Assembly (NCBI GenBank): GCA_938091745.1 | Contig: CALLJK010000016.1 | Coordinates: 16,910-80,909 of the forward strand | Direction: 5' to 3' | DNA from: Candidatus Bipolaricaulota bacterium | GTDB lineage: Bacteria; Bipolaricaulota; Bipolaricaulia; RBG-16-55-9; DRXL01 | DNA length: 64,000 bases | Part shown: positions 1-9,316 of the stretch, in pieces | Position numbering within the stretch: position 1 is the stretch's first letter | Layout of the letters: each line of letters starts with the position of its first letter | Translations under genes and position numbers: made by a program | The notes under the pieces: model-generated | Told to the model about the DNA's origin: nothing | The model's database searches: none | What the model saw: the letters and a program-made list of their open reading frames with translations, nothing else

Positions 1-323
1 CCTCAGCCCCGGAACTCGTCACAAGCATTGCCGCTATCCGAATGGGATCTATTGATCTTGCCGTGGGGAATGTCCTGGGCAGCAATATATTCAATATGAA
101 TATCTTGGTGATCTCGGACATCTTCTATCGCGGGGGCTATATTATCTCTGCGGGCAGCCCCACCCATGCGATTACAGCGCTTGTTGGGCTTCTGTTGAGT
201 GGGCTTATCGCGTTAGGGCTTCTTGCTCCTCTCCCTGGCCGCATCGGAAGAGTCAGCACAGAGTCTCTCGTTATCCTTATGGTCTATTTCCTTGGGGCTT
301 ATCTGGTCTTCCTGAATCGCTGA
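1..323 (+). CDS. Na+/Ca2+ exchanger-type antiporter, C-terminal part (cut by window edge)
   Basis: The frame is open from base 3, well before the ATG at 42 that the ORF track uses. It encodes the second alpha-repeat of the CaCA cation antiporter family: PELVTSIAAIRMG followed by GNVLGSNIFN. The glutamate and asparagine in these motifs normally line the ion pathway. Two or three hydrophobic segments follow before the TGA at 321. The protein would exchange Ca2+ or another cation for Na+ or H+ across the inner membrane. The N-terminal half lies outside the window, so the substrate cannot be judged. The next gene starts 12 bases downstream, which suggests co-transcription. Confidence 0.85.
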   Translation, partial: SAPELVTSIAAIRMGSIDLAVGNVLGSNIFNMNILVISDIFYRGGYIISAGSPTHAITALVGLLLSGLIALGLLAPLPGRIGRVSTESLVILMVYFLGAYLVFLNR

Positions 324-335
324 GGGGGGCCAACC

Positions 336-1643
336 GTGCCAAGCTTCATAGCGCTAGCAGTCTTTGCCCTTGCTTACGCGCTCTTTGTGATTTTCCCCAA
401 GAATCGCGCCTGGGTCGCCGGCGCGGCAGCCGTCATGCTCATGGTCACGGGAGTTGTCTCACCAACGTTAGTCTTCTTGGGCGAGGGGGGAAAAGAATCT
501 CTGATCAGTTGGAACGTGATGGGGATCTTTGTGGGCACGTTGATCTTAGCAGACTTATTTATCTGGTCGCGCGTGCCGCATTACGTCGCCGAACTCTTAG
601 TGAATAGATCGCGCAGCGTCTGCTGGGCCATGGTCAAGGTCTGCGCGTTTTCAGGGTTTCTCTCGATCTTTGCGGAGAACGTCGCTGTAGTCTTAATCGT
701 CGCGCCGATTGCGTTTGCGCTCGCCGAAAAGCTCAAGACCAGCCCGGTGCCGTTGATCATCGGAGTCACAGTATCGTCCAATCTTCAAGGGACGGCGACG
801 CTCATCGGCGACCCTGCGAGCATGATCTTCGCTGAGTACGCTGAGGTGTCGTTCAACGACTTCTTTTGGTACAAGGGTCAGGGGCTTGGAGTGTTTTTTG
901 CTATTCAGTTTGGGTTTCTCACGTCGCTGCCCGTGCTCTATGGGGCGTTTCGCCATCTCAATCAGAAAGTTGAGCTGGTCGCTGAAGAGAAAGTGATCAG
1001 CTGGGGGCCGACGGTATTTCTTGCGACGATGATGCTGGCGCTCGCGATAGCGTCATCGCTGCAAGCGCACGATCTTCTGGGAGCGATCTGTATGATCTGG
1101 GGACTGGGTGGGCTGATCTGGTACGAGCTTTTAGGACGCAATGATCGCGAGCGCTTCCCCGATACGCCCTGGCAGATCTTAAAGAGACTCGACTGGGACT
1201 CGGCGCTCTTCTTGATGGGTGTCTTCACGCTTGTCGGAGCACTCGTGGAGAAGGGCTGGATCGATCTCTTCGCTGATTGGCTCAAGTCAGTGCTCGGTGC
1301 GAATCTGCTCGTCTCGTATATCGTCATTATCTTTCTCTCGATGCTCGTGTCGGCATTTGTGGATAATATCCCGTACTTGATGGCGATGATCCCCTTAGTC
1401 ATGAAGCTTGCGGCTCCGGGGGCCGGGCAAGAAGCCCTGCTCTTTGGGCTTCTCATAGCGGCGAGCCTGGGGGGAAATATCACGCCCATCGGGGCGTCGG
1501 CAAATATTGTCGGGGCGGGGCAGTTGCGTGCTCGCGGGTATATTCTGGGCTTTCGGGAGTTCGGGAGAATCGGGCTGCCGTTCACGCTCGCGGCGACGAT
1601 CCCCGCCGCGATCTTTCTGTATCTCCTCTGGGTGATCTTCTAG
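336..1643 (+). CDS. ArsB/NhaD-type (ion transporter superfamily) permease
   Basis: This 435-residue protein is hydrophobic throughout, with about 10-12 predicted membrane helices. The layout is that of the IT superfamily (ArsB, NhaD, CitMHS, SLC13). Two re-entrant-type motifs are visible: NLQGTATLIGDPASMI near residue 150, and SLGGNITPIGASANIVG near 385, with FVDNIPYLMAMIPL just before it. The repeated N-x-x-P-x-G-x-x-N pattern is characteristic of the family. Translation starts at GTG 336 behind a purine-rich GAGGGGG stretch. Arsenite efflux, Na+/H+ exchange and dicarboxylate uptake all use this fold. No arsR or arsA lies nearby, so the substrate is open. Confidence 0.85.
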   Translation: MPSFIALAVFALAYALFVIFPKNRAWVAGAAAVMLMVTGVVSPTLVFLGEGGKESLISWNVMGIFVGTLILADLFIWSRVPHYVAELLVNRSRSVCWAMVKVCAFSGFLSIFAENVAVVLIVAPIAFALAEKLKTSPVPLIIGVTVSSNLQGTATLIGDPASMIFAEYAEVSFNDFFWYKGQGLGVFFAIQFGFLTSLPVLYGAFRHLNQKVELVAEEKVISWGPTVFLATMMLALAIASSLQAHDLLGAICMIWGLGGLIWYELLGRNDRERFPDTPWQILKRLDWDSALFLMGVFTLVGALVEKGWIDLFADWLKSVLGANLLVSYIVIIFLSMLVSAFVDNIPYLMAMIPLVMKLAAPGAGQEALLFGLLIAASLGGNITPIGASANIVGAGQLRARGYILGFREFGRIGLPFTLAATIPAAIFLYLLWVIF

Positions 1644-1670
1644 GTCATTTCTCGGTAAAATAAAGACGCT

Positions 1671-2327
1671 ATGAACACTCCATCGCTTGGTCGGCGGATC
1701 TGGCATCATATCTATTCGCGAATGCTGACGGGCGTGGTCTTCGTTGTTCCCCTCATACTTACTATCTGGGTCTTGCAGTTGCTTTATAATCTCTTAGACG
1801 GCCCGCTGCGCTCGCTGCTCAACGCCGTGCTCCGGTACACCTTGAGATGGGAGCTCCCCTCTGGCGTCGGATTAGTGCTGACGCTGCTTGCTCTTTACAT
1901 CACAGGCATCTTAGCGGCGAACATGCTGGGACGAAGATTTCTGGAGTTCTGGGAGTCGCTGCTCCAGAAGATGCCCATTGTCAACAGCATCTACAATGCT
2001 GCCCGACAGGTGGTGCGCACGCTCTCCCAGCCCCAAGAGAAGTCATTCCAGCGCGTTGTTCTGATCGAGTTCCCATCCAAGGGCCTGTGGACGATAGCGT
2101 TTCAAGTAGGCATGATCCAGACGAGTGACGGGCGCGAATGGGTACGGGTCTATGTGCCCACAACGCCGAACCCCACGTCGGGCTATCTACAGTTTCTCCC
2201 AAAGGAGAACGTGCAATTCACGTCGATCCCGGTGGACGAGGCGCTCAAGATGGTCGTGTCCGGGGGGATTTTGGCGCCGGAGCGTTTGGACGTAGGGCTC
2301 TCCAAGATCGATCAGGGGAGACCATGA
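1671..2327 (+). CDS. DUF502 family membrane protein
   Basis: This 218-residue protein has two N-terminal membrane helices (about residues 15-40 and 60-85). The soluble part carries the DUF502 pattern: MPIVNSIYNAARQV, then VLIEFPSKGLWTIAFQ, then VYVPTTPNPTSGYLQFLPKENV. Members are conserved inner-membrane proteins without an established biochemical role. A TAAAAT box at 1656-1661 ends 9 bases before the ATG and there is no Shine-Dalgarno, so the transcript may be leaderless. Its TGA overlaps the ATG of holB (ATGA), so the two genes are translationally coupled. Confidence 0.85.
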   Translation: MNTPSLGRRIWHHIYSRMLTGVVFVVPLILTIWVLQLLYNLLDGPLRSLLNAVLRYTLRWELPSGVGLVLTLLALYITGILAANMLGRRFLEFWESLLQKMPIVNSIYNAARQVVRTLSQPQEKSFQRVVLIEFPSKGLWTIAFQVGMIQTSDGREWVRVYVPTTPNPTSGYLQFLPKENVQFTSIPVDEALKMVVSGGILAPERLDVGLSKIDQGRP

Positions 2328-3256
2328 GTGTGATCGAACGCCTTGCACACAAACCATCTCAAGCGTATCTAGTCGTCGGTGCGACGGCACCAGAGTTTGC
2401 CAAAAAATTCGCGCAGCATCTCTTCTGCCCAAAAGAATGCGAACACTGCCCGCACTGTACAAAACTGGCTCACGGCACCCACCCCGATTTCACATGGGTG
2501 AGCAAGTCGGGCAAACGCATTAGCATCGACCAAGTCCGTGATCTCCAACAGAAAGCTCTGTATCCCCCCGTCGAAGCCCCAAAGAAAATCTATGTGATAG
2601 AGAGCGTCGAAGACCTCAGCCTTGAGGCTGCCAACAGTCTCTTAAAGATCCTCGAGGCCCCACCGAGATATCTGATCTTTATATTGCTCGCCAAAAGCAC
2701 CAATATCCTGCCTACGATTCTGTCGCGCTGTCAGGTCGTGAAACTCCCCACGCCGCCACGTGCCCAGATCGAACAGAGCTTAGCCGAGCGCGGCCTCAGC
2801 CCCCAAGAGATCGAGTATCTACTGAGCATCACCCACGGGGCAATGCCCGATGAAACAGCACTCCATACGGTGAAAGATTTCTTTGCCAAACGCCCACAGC
2901 TCCACAAACAGCTCACAGAGCTTTCTGATAATGAGCTCTGGGAGTCTCTCACCGAGAAGAATCTCTTCGCACGCCATGAAGCAACTGTAGAACTTCTAAG
3001 ACGATTAGAACACTACTCCAGCGCCCAAGTGCTCTCTCTTGCGGCAGCGCTGAGCAAGGGTGATCAAGATACAATCGAGTCTTTCATTCAAGAAGCCCTC
3101 TATTGGTATCGCGACCGACTCACGGTGCATAATACCCACGCTGTATACGCCTTGGAGACAGCTCTCTGGAAGCTCCAGCGCAACGCAAATGTGCAATTGC
3201 TTTTGGAGTCCTTGCTCTTCACACTGCGACAGGGGCTGCACGCAGCGCCTGCATAA
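2324..3256 (+). CDS. holB: DNA polymerase III delta' subunit-like clamp-loader protein
   Basis: The ORF track starts at 2138, but that extension lies inside the DUF502 gene. The ATG at 2324 overlaps the preceding stop and gives 310 residues. The protein has the AAA+ clamp-loader layout with a zinc knuckle at C35, C39, C42 and C45. The segment IYVIESVEDLSLEAANSLLKILEAPP is classic delta'/gamma sequence, and TILSRCQ is the SRC arginine-finger motif. The Walker A site is degenerate (VVGATAPEFAKK), as expected of a delta' subunit that does not hydrolyse ATP. Its 3' end overlaps convergent hflX by 38 bases. Confidence 0.88.
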   Translation: MSVIERLAHKPSQAYLVVGATAPEFAKKFAQHLFCPKECEHCPHCTKLAHGTHPDFTWVSKSGKRISIDQVRDLQQKALYPPVEAPKKIYVIESVEDLSLEAANSLLKILEAPPRYLIFILLAKSTNILPTILSRCQVVKLPTPPRAQIEQSLAERGLSPQEIEYLLSITHGAMPDETALHTVKDFFAKRPQLHKQLTELSDNELWESLTEKNLFARHEATVELLRRLEHYSSAQVLSLAAALSKGDQDTIESFIQEALYWYRDRLTVHNTHAVYALETALWKLQRNANVQLLLESLLFTLRQGLHAAPA

Positions 3257-4376
3257 TGCAGCGCTTCAGCTCCTCCAGCCCTGTCCCATCCCGTGCTGAG
3301 ATCACCACAGCGTTGGGGATCGTGGAGAGCGCCAGCTCAAGGCGTTGCCGATCTTCGAAGGTCTGTACCCTATCAGCTTTGTTGAGCACATTAATCAGAG
3401 ATGGTCGATCCCCGTTCTTGAAGATATCGTTGAGCACCTCGATGATCGTACGCCAGTGGTCAAAGAGATTGGGATTGGAAACATCAAGGACATTGATCAA
3501 GAGATCGGCATCTCTGGCGGCCTCAAGCGTCGCCGCAAACGCGGGGATGAGCTCATGGGGGAGCTTCTTAATAAACCCAACCGTGTCGGTAACGACGACG
3601 AGGCGCCCATCGTCCAGAGAGAGCTTGCGTGTGAGGGGATCGAGGGTTGCAAAGAGCTTGTCTTCAACGAACGTCTCTGCACCCGTGAGGGCACGCAGGA
3701 GCGTCGATTTCCCAGTGTTAGTGTACCCGATCAGAGCGATCTGTGGGATCCTGCGGCGCTCACGGAGCTTCCGGCGTACAGCGCGTTCTCTCTCAGCTTT
3801 GACGAGCTGCTCTTTGATCGCGTGCATGCGCTGACGGATCGCGTGGCGTTCTTGGGCGAGTCGAGTCTCGCCGGGGCCACGCGTGCCGATCCCCGCACCA
3901 GGCTGTCCTAACGCCTGCGCCCACCCGCGCAACCGGGGTAAGAGATACTCTAACTGCGCCAGCTCGACTTGGAGCTTCGCTTCTTTGGAGCGCGCCCGCT
4001 GCGCAAAGATATTCATAATCAGTTGTGCGCGATCTATGATTTTCTTCTGAATTCTCTCTTCGAGGTTGCGCGCCTGCGCGGGCGTGAGCGCATCATTGAA
4101 GACGATAACATGGGCATCAGACTTGGCAGCAAGCTCTCTCAGCTCGTCAGCTTTGCCCTTGCCGATAAAGAACGCCGGATCGGGTCTATCGCGCTTTTGG
4201 AGAACCGTCCGTAAGACCTCGAGTCCTGCCGTCCGCGCGAGTTCTATCAGTTCTTCGATGGACTCGCGCTCCTGCCATCCTGCCCCTTGCCCCAGGTCCA
4301 ACCCCACTAAGATCGCTCGTTCCCCAGCGAAAACCCGCGCCCGCTCTCCTAGTCGGTCCTCTATAAGCTGATTCAT
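3219..4376 (-). CDS. hflX: GTPase HflX
   Basis: This 385-residue protein begins with the HflX N-terminal domain (GKGKADELRELA, VFNDALTPAQARNLEE). The family signature GPGETRLAQERHAI follows near residue 168. A coiled linker leads to the G domain: G1 GYTNTGKST near 217, G3 DTVGFI, and G4 NKAD. HflX binds the 50S subunit and rescues or splits stalled ribosomes, for example under heat stress. The gene is last in the rho-M23-murA-hflX operon. Its ATG overlaps the murA stop by 4 bases. The coding end overlaps convergent holB by 38 bases. Confidence 0.95.
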   Translation of the reverse strand: MNQLIEDRLGERARVFAGERAILVGLDLGQGAGWQERESIEELIELARTAGLEVLRTVLQKRDRPDPAFFIGKGKADELRELAAKSDAHVIVFNDALTPAQARNLEERIQKKIIDRAQLIMNIFAQRARSKEAKLQVELAQLEYLLPRLRGWAQALGQPGAGIGTRGPGETRLAQERHAIRQRMHAIKEQLVKAERERAVRRKLRERRRIPQIALIGYTNTGKSTLLRALTGAETFVEDKLFATLDPLTRKLSLDDGRLVVVTDTVGFIKKLPHELIPAFAATLEAARDADLLINVLDVSNPNLFDHWRTIIEVLNDIFKNGDRPSLINVLNKADRVQTFEDRQRLELALSTIPNAVVISARDGTGLEELKRCIMQALRAAPVAV

Positions 4377-5665
4377 CGAACCTCGCTACTGACAACCTCC
4401 TTCTCTTCTGAAGTCTCTTCTATTATAGCAGCTCCCAGACGATTGAGCTCGCCGGCTAAATCTCGATGCCCTCGCCGAATGTGCTCATCCCGATCGACGA
4501 TGACTGTCACACCTTCAGCCACTAAGCCAGCTAATGTCAACGCTGCGCCAGCACGCACATCGTTCACAGATACGTGCGTTCCAGAAAGCCTCATAACCCC
4601 CTCGAGAAACGCCGTCGAGCCCTCCAGACGGATCTGCGCCCCCATGCGGGCCAACTCCGCCGCATGGGCGAAGCGACTCTCCCACACAGTCTCTTTAATG
4701 ACACTTGACCCACGGGCGACGCTGAGCAGCGCCATCATCTGAGGCTGCAGATCCGTAGGGAACCCTGGATAGGGCCGGGCTTCGATCCTTCCCCCGCAGA
4801 AGCTTCCTGGCCCATCACTGACGACCCGCACGCTCTCCACATGCTCCTGAACAGTAATACCCAGTTCGTCGAGTTTGCTCAAGAGCGCCTCCAGATGAAG
4901 AGGCTGACACCGGCGCACGGTAATATCTCCCCCCGCGATCGCCCCAGCGATGAGAAATGTCCCGGCATTGATGCGATCCGGGATAACTGTATGCGTGGTG
5001 CCCTGTAAGCGTGTGGTCCCTTCAATGTGGAGCCGCCCGGGCTCGATCATAATCCCTGCTCCCATCTTGATGAGCAACCGAGCGAGATCGTGCACCTCAG
5101 GGTCTTGGGCAGGGTTGCTGATGACCGTCCTCCCCGGAATGAGCGCTGCCGTCATCATGATCTGCTCCGTCGCGCCTACAGACGGATAATCTAAGTGAAT
5201 CTCTGCCGGGTGGAGCTGCGCTGCAGAAGCACACCAAAACCCACCTTGCGATTCGATCTGGGCTCCCAGAGCCTTCAGACCCTTGAGATGGAGATCGACG
5301 GGACGAACGCCGATGGGGCAGCCGCCAGGCAAGGGCAAGTGACTTACACCACGCCGCACCATCAATGGCCCCAAGAGCAAAAACGACGCGCGCAGCTTGC
5401 GCACCAACGAGTCCGGAGGAGTACTTGTAAGCTCTCTCTCTGGGCGAATACGGTAGACATCAGGTTCGAGGGCCTGGACACGCTTGCCTACACTCTCTAA
5501 CAGCGCGATCATTGTGCGCACGTCCCCGACGTCGGGGACGTTCTCTAAGATCACTTCGTCATCGGTGAGCACCGTCGCAGCCAAGAGAGGGAGAGCTGCA
5601 TTCTTCGCCCCGTCAACCGCGACTTCCCCAAAGAGCCGTCGTCCTCCGTAGACTGTGAGCCTCAT
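4373..5665 (-). CDS. murA: UDP-N-acetylglucosamine 1-carboxyvinyltransferase
   Basis: MurA transfers enolpyruvate from PEP to UDP-GlcNAc, the first committed step of peptidoglycan synthesis in the cytoplasm. The 430-residue length is normal. The K-N pair at residues 21-22 (DGAKNAALPLL) and the PEP-binding loop LPGGCPIGVRPVDLH are present. The catalytic cysteine (C116 here) is retained, so the enzyme should be fosfomycin-sensitive. The start overlaps the end of the upstream M23 peptidase gene by 4 bases. The gene thus sits between another wall enzyme and hflX. Confidence 0.96.
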   Translation of the reverse strand: MRLTVYGGRRLFGEVAVDGAKNAALPLLAATVLTDDEVILENVPDVGDVRTMIALLESVGKRVQALEPDVYRIRPERELTSTPPDSLVRKLRASFLLLGPLMVRRGVSHLPLPGGCPIGVRPVDLHLKGLKALGAQIESQGGFWCASAAQLHPAEIHLDYPSVGATEQIMMTAALIPGRTVISNPAQDPEVHDLARLLIKMGAGIMIEPGRLHIEGTTRLQGTTHTVIPDRINAGTFLIAGAIAGGDITVRRCQPLHLEALLSKLDELGITVQEHVESVRVVSDGPGSFCGGRIEARPYPGFPTDLQPQMMALLSVARGSSVIKETVWESRFAHAAELARMGAQIRLEGSTAFLEGVMRLSGTHVSVNDVRAGAALTLAGLVAEGVTVIVDRDEHIRRGHRDLAGELNRLGAAIIEETSEEKEVVSSEVR

Positions 5666-6558
5666 GGTGGCAAGAGCGCCAGGGGGTTGAGCGGCCGGCC
5701 GTATTGCACGATCTCAAAGTGCAGATGCGGACCGGTCGAGTTCCCCGTGTTGCCCGAGCGCCCGATCGCTTGACCTCCTTCGACAAATTGTCCGCGATAG
5801 ACTCCAATCCCCGACAGATGCCCATAAAGCGTACGATAGCCGTTACTATGCTCTAACACGATATACAGCCCATACCCACTGTGGCGCCCGGCGACGATCA
5901 CCCGTCCGGCACACGACGCGTAGACGTCCGTTCCTTCTGGGACTTCGATATCGATCCCCTGATGGAAGTCAGGTTCCCCGCTGATGGGATGAATTCTCGG
6001 CCCAAAGCCCGACGAGAGCACGCCACGCACCGGCCAGGCAAAGAAGCTCTTCCTGCCTCCGGCCATCTGCAGATGCGTAAAGAGCGGCGATGTCACAGCC
6101 CCAGGGATGAAAAACTCCTCACCCGGATAGATATACTCTCGATCCTCGAGGCGATTAGCGCGAACGATCTCGGAGAGAGAAACTCCGTAGGTGCGCGCAA
6201 TATCCGTAAGAGTCTGGCCGCGCTTGACGGAGTGCAAGACCCCGTTCTTGACGATCTTTAAGACCGTCCCTGGTTCAAGAGCGTGCAGATCGTCCAGAAT
6301 ATTGGCGTTGCTGCCCACGAGGGCTTCTAAAGAGACGCCAAAGCGAGCTGCAATCTGCTCTAGCGTTTCCCCCAGCTGCACTTCATACTCGACAATATCA
6401 GGAGCTGGCACAAGAGAGAGGGCTTCATCATCGAGAGTGGGACCGCCTTGAGCGTGGAAGCTTTGAGACGGAAGCAGTGGGCCCTGGTGCGCCCACCACG
6501 CCCACAGGAGCAGGCCCAACCCGCCCCATATCGCAGCTATTCTCAAAGATCTATTCAT
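5662..6558 (-). CDS. LysM-M23 peptidoglycan endopeptidase
   Basis: This 298-residue envelope protein has an N-terminal membrane anchor (about residues 6-24). Two LysM modules follow, at about 58-102 (YEVQLGETLEQIAARFGVS) and 106-152 (HSVKRGQTLTDIARTYGVS). A C-terminal M23 metallopeptidase domain occupies about 170-298. The zinc-binding pieces are present: FGPRIHPISG with FHQGIDIE, and the HxH of GPHLHFEI. It probably cuts or remodels peptidoglycan cross-links or acts as a divisome activator like NlpD. It overlaps rho by 8 bases upstream and murA by 4 bases downstream. Confidence 0.93.
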   Translation of the reverse strand: MNRSLRIAAIWGGLGLLLWAWWAHQGPLLPSQSFHAQGGPTLDDEALSLVPAPDIVEYEVQLGETLEQIAARFGVSLEALVGSNANILDDLHALEPGTVLKIVKNGVLHSVKRGQTLTDIARTYGVSLSEIVRANRLEDREYIYPGEEFFIPGAVTSPLFTHLQMAGGRKSFFAWPVRGVLSSGFGPRIHPISGEPDFHQGIDIEVPEGTDVYASCAGRVIVAGRHSGYGLYIVLEHSNGYRTLYGHLSGIGVYRGQFVEGGQAIGRSGNTGNSTGPHLHFEIVQYGRPLNPLALLPP

Positions 6559-7843
6559 TGCGCATAAGCTCTAAGAACTGCTCGTTGTTCTTCGTCTGCT
6601 CCATCCGAGAGAGAATCCATTCGAGGGCTTTCTGCTTGTCGTTCATGTCGCCGATCATCTTACGTAAGACCCAGACGCGCTTGAGGACCTTATCGGGCAG
6701 CAATAGCTCTTCTTTTCTGGTGCCAGAGACTTCGAGATCGATAGCTGGGAATATACGCTTATTCGCGAGTGTTCTGTCGAGCACTAGCTCCATGTTGCCT
6801 GTGCCCTTGAACTCTTCAAAGACGACCTGGTCGAGGCGGGAGCCCGTGTCGATGAGCGCCGTCCCGATGATGGTCAAGCTGCCCCCGTCCTTGATGTTGC
6901 GTGCGGCGCCAAAGAATTCCTTGGGCTTATACAGGGCCGTGGGGTCCATGCCCCCAGAGAGCAGCTTGCCGCTGGGAGCGATCGCCAAGTTATACGCGCG
7001 CGCTAAGCGCGTGATCGAGTCCATCAAGATCACGACGTCCCGCCCCATCTCGACGAGTCTCTTCGCTTTCGCGATGACCAACTCCGAGATGCGACAGTGG
7101 ATCTCGGGCTTCTGGTCGAACGTCGCGGCCACGACCTCGCCCATCGTGATCGACTCGCGAAAGTCTGTGACCTCCTCCGGGCGCTCGTCGACCAAGAGAA
7201 CGATCAAGTAGACTTCGGGGTGATTCGCCGCGATCCCGTGAGCAATGTGTTTTAAGAGCGTGGTCTTGCCGGCCTTGGGGGGCGAGACGATCAATCCACG
7301 CTGGCCCTTCCCAATGGGCGCGAACAAGTCTATAATGCGCGTAGAGAACTCGTTGGGATCATGTTCAAGCCTGAGCTGCTCCCGCGGGTGATAGGGGATG
7401 AGATCCTCAAACGCTTGACGGTTGCGGACGACCTCAGGGTCTTCATAGTTAATCGCTTCGATCTTCAACAGCGCAAAGTACTTCTCTTCTTCTTTGGGGG
7501 GACGCACGACGCCGCTGACGATATCTCCGTCTTTCAACCCGAACCGCTTGATCTGCGACGGGGAAACATAGATATCGTGGGACCCCGGCAAGCATGAGCT
7601 ATCGCGTAGAAAGCCGTACCCATCGGGGAGAATCTCTAATACCCCGTCCTTGAAGTGCAGCCCCTGCTGTTCTGCTTGGGCCTTCAAAATAGCGAAGACG
7701 AGATCTTCTTTCTTGATGCGACCGCGCCCATTGATGCCGAAGCGCTCAGCTAGCGCGCGTAGCTCCGACATGTCCTTGGATTTGAGCTCTGTAATATCGA
7801 GCAATTCACCTGTGGGCTTCTCTTCTCTCTCTACATCGGCCAT
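6551..7843 (-). CDS. rho: Transcription termination factor Rho
   Basis: Rho is the hexameric RNA helicase that ends transcription of untranslated RNA. The protein has a Rho_N domain (LKSKDMSELRALAERFGI), a cold-shock-like RNA-binding domain with GYGFLRD, and a RecA-type motor. The motor shows Walker A SPPKAGKTT, VLLVDERPEEVTDF, and the secondary RNA site GGMDPTALYKPKEFFGAARN. The ORF track begins at GTG 7858, but that codon lies directly on the AGGAGG sequence. ATG 7843, 14 bases after GGAGG, is the more plausible start (430 residues). The bicyclomycin-site residues look conventional. Confidence 0.95.
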   Translation of the reverse strand: MADVEREEKPTGELLDITELKSKDMSELRALAERFGINGRGRIKKEDLVFAILKAQAEQQGLHFKDGVLEILPDGYGFLRDSSCLPGSHDIYVSPSQIKRFGLKDGDIVSGVVRPPKEEEKYFALLKIEAINYEDPEVVRNRQAFEDLIPYHPREQLRLEHDPNEFSTRIIDLFAPIGKGQRGLIVSPPKAGKTTLLKHIAHGIAANHPEVYLIVLLVDERPEEVTDFRESITMGEVVAATFDQKPEIHCRISELVIAKAKRLVEMGRDVVILMDSITRLARAYNLAIAPSGKLLSGGMDPTALYKPKEFFGAARNIKDGGSLTIIGTALIDTGSRLDQVVFEEFKGTGNMELVLDRTLANKRIFPAIDLEVSGTRKEELLLPDKVLKRVWVLRKMIGDMNDKQKALEWILSRMEQTKNNEQFLELMRNE

Positions 7844-8032
7844 AGCGTTGGCGGGCACCTCCTGATAGGGAAACTCTCTTGGAAGTTCCTCTCATTGAGC
7901 TTCGTTGTACGTCCTACTTCTGACATCTGGGCAGCGTCGGGCCTCCCTTCTTCGTTCATGGGAAGGAGGAATCACTATGACGAGCTGTCACAGAGCAGAA
8001 GAGAGAATAGCGCATTTGGATTTGGTAACTTT

Positions 8033-8061
8033 ATTATAGCACGTGTCATCTCACTTGGCAA
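8033..8061 (-). promoter_or_regulatory. Promoter of the rho-murA-hflX operon
   Basis: On the minus strand TTGCCA (8056-8061) is followed after 17 bases by a perfect TATAAT (8033-8038). The -35 lies over the glyA stop codon. The predicted start near 8026 gives a leader of about 180 nt before rho. The leader holds an imperfect hairpin near 7935-7970 (CCTCCTTC against GAAGGGAGG). A long structured leader fits the autoregulation known for rho in other bacteria. Confidence 0.7.
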
Positions 8062-9316
8062 GTCCCATCTCCACCAACGTTTCGTAGAGAGGGAAGCGCT
8101 CGCAGAGCTGGCGGACCCGCTCCCGCGCTTCCGTTTGCGCGGCTGGTGAGCGCTCCCGCAGTACCTGCGCAATAATCCCAGCGATCTCTGTCATCTCCCT
8201 TGGCCCCATCCCCCGCGTGGTCACCGCTGGGGTGCCCAGACGGATCCCGCTGGTGACCGTGGGCTTTTGAGGATCGAAGGGGATGGCGTTCTTGTTCACC
8301 GTCACTCCGACCTCTTCTAAGAGGCGCTCGGCCTCGGCTCCGGTCAAGCCGTGAGGGCGCACGTCCACCAAAAGCAAGTGCGTATCAGTACCCCCGGAGA
8401 CGATGCGCAAGCCCTCGTTGGCGAGAGCTTGTGCGAGCGCCCGGGCATTCTCGACGATCCTCTGCTGGTACTCCCGGAACTCCGGGCGCAGGGCCTCACC
8501 GAACGCGACGGCTTTCGCCGCGATCACGTGCATGAGCGGCCCGCCTTGGCTGCCGGGAAAGACCGACTTGTCAATGAGCTCCGCAAATTCTTTCCGGCAG
8601 AGTATGGCGCCGCCGCGCGGCCCGCGCAAGGTCTTGTGTGTCGTGGTCGTCACGAAGTCTGCCCACGGCACAGGTGACGGATGTACCCCGCCCGCGATCA
8701 GCCCCGCAATATGCGCTACATCCGCCATCAGATACGCTCCGACTTCGTCAGCGATCTGGCGAAATCTCTGAAAGTCAATAATTCTCGGATAGGCGCTTGC
8801 CCCACAGACGATCAGTTTCGGTCTGTGTTGAAGGGCAAGCTGTCGCACTTCATCGTAATCGATCTGCTCGGTCTCACGCGAGACCCCATAGTGGACAGCT
8901 TTATAGAGCTTGCCGGAGACGCTCACGGGATGCCCATGCGAAAGATGTCCCCCGTGCGCCAGGGACATGCTCAAAATAGTGTCTCCTGGCTGGAGCACGG
9001 CGAAGTAGACAGCCATATTGGCTTGGGTGCCGGAGTGGGGCTGCACGTTGGCATGTTCAGCGTTAAAGAGTTTTTTCAGGCGCTCACGCGCTAACTCTTC
9101 TATGACGTCCATCCATTGGCAGCCGCCATAATATCTCTTTCTGGGGTAGCCTTCAGCGTATTTGTTCGTTAGGACGGACCCCTGGGCTTCGAGCACCGCG
9201 CGTGAGCAGAAATTTTCAGAAGCGATCAGCTCTATCGAGAAGCGCTGGCGCTCCAGCTCCTTCTGGATCGCATGATAGACTTCAGGGTCTAGGCGGGCAA
9301 GTTCGCTCTCACTCAT
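8051..9316 (-). CDS. glyA: Serine hydroxymethyltransferase
   Basis: GlyA interconverts serine and glycine with tetrahydrofolate and feeds one-carbon metabolism. The 421-residue length is normal. Visible signatures are [11 protein letters not shown], the [13 protein letters not shown] loop, HGGHLSHG, and the PLP-binding lysine in [14 protein letters not shown] (K228). The start codon overlaps the rpiB stop (ATGA), so glyA is third in a GT2-rpiB-glyA operon. The rpiB-glyA pairing is common in bacteria. Confidence 0.97.
   Translation of the reverse strand: MSESELARLDPEVYHAIQKELERQRFSIELIASENFCSRAVLEAQGSVLTNKYAEGYPRKRYYGGCQWMDVIEELARERLKKLFNAEHANVQPHSGTQANMAVYFAVLQPGDTILSMSLAHGGHLSHGHPVSVSGKLYKAVHYGVSRETEQIDYDEVRQLALQHRPKLIVCGASAYPRIIDFQRFRQIADEVGAYLMADVAHIAGLIAGGVHPSPVPWADFVTTTTHKTLRGPRGGAILCRKEFAELIDKSVFPGSQGGPLMHVIAAKAVAFGEALRPEFREYQQRIVENARALAQALANEGLRIVSGGTDTHLLLVDVRPHGLTGAEAERLLEEVGVTVNKNAIPFDPQKPTVTSGIRLGTPAVTTRGMGPREMTEIAGIIAQVLRERSPAAQTEARERVRQLCERFPLYETLVEMGLAK

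Noticed and set aside
2138-2323. N-terminal extension of holB in the ORF track
   Set aside because: It lies wholly inside the DUF502 gene and the ATGA overlap at 2324 gives a normal delta' N-terminus.
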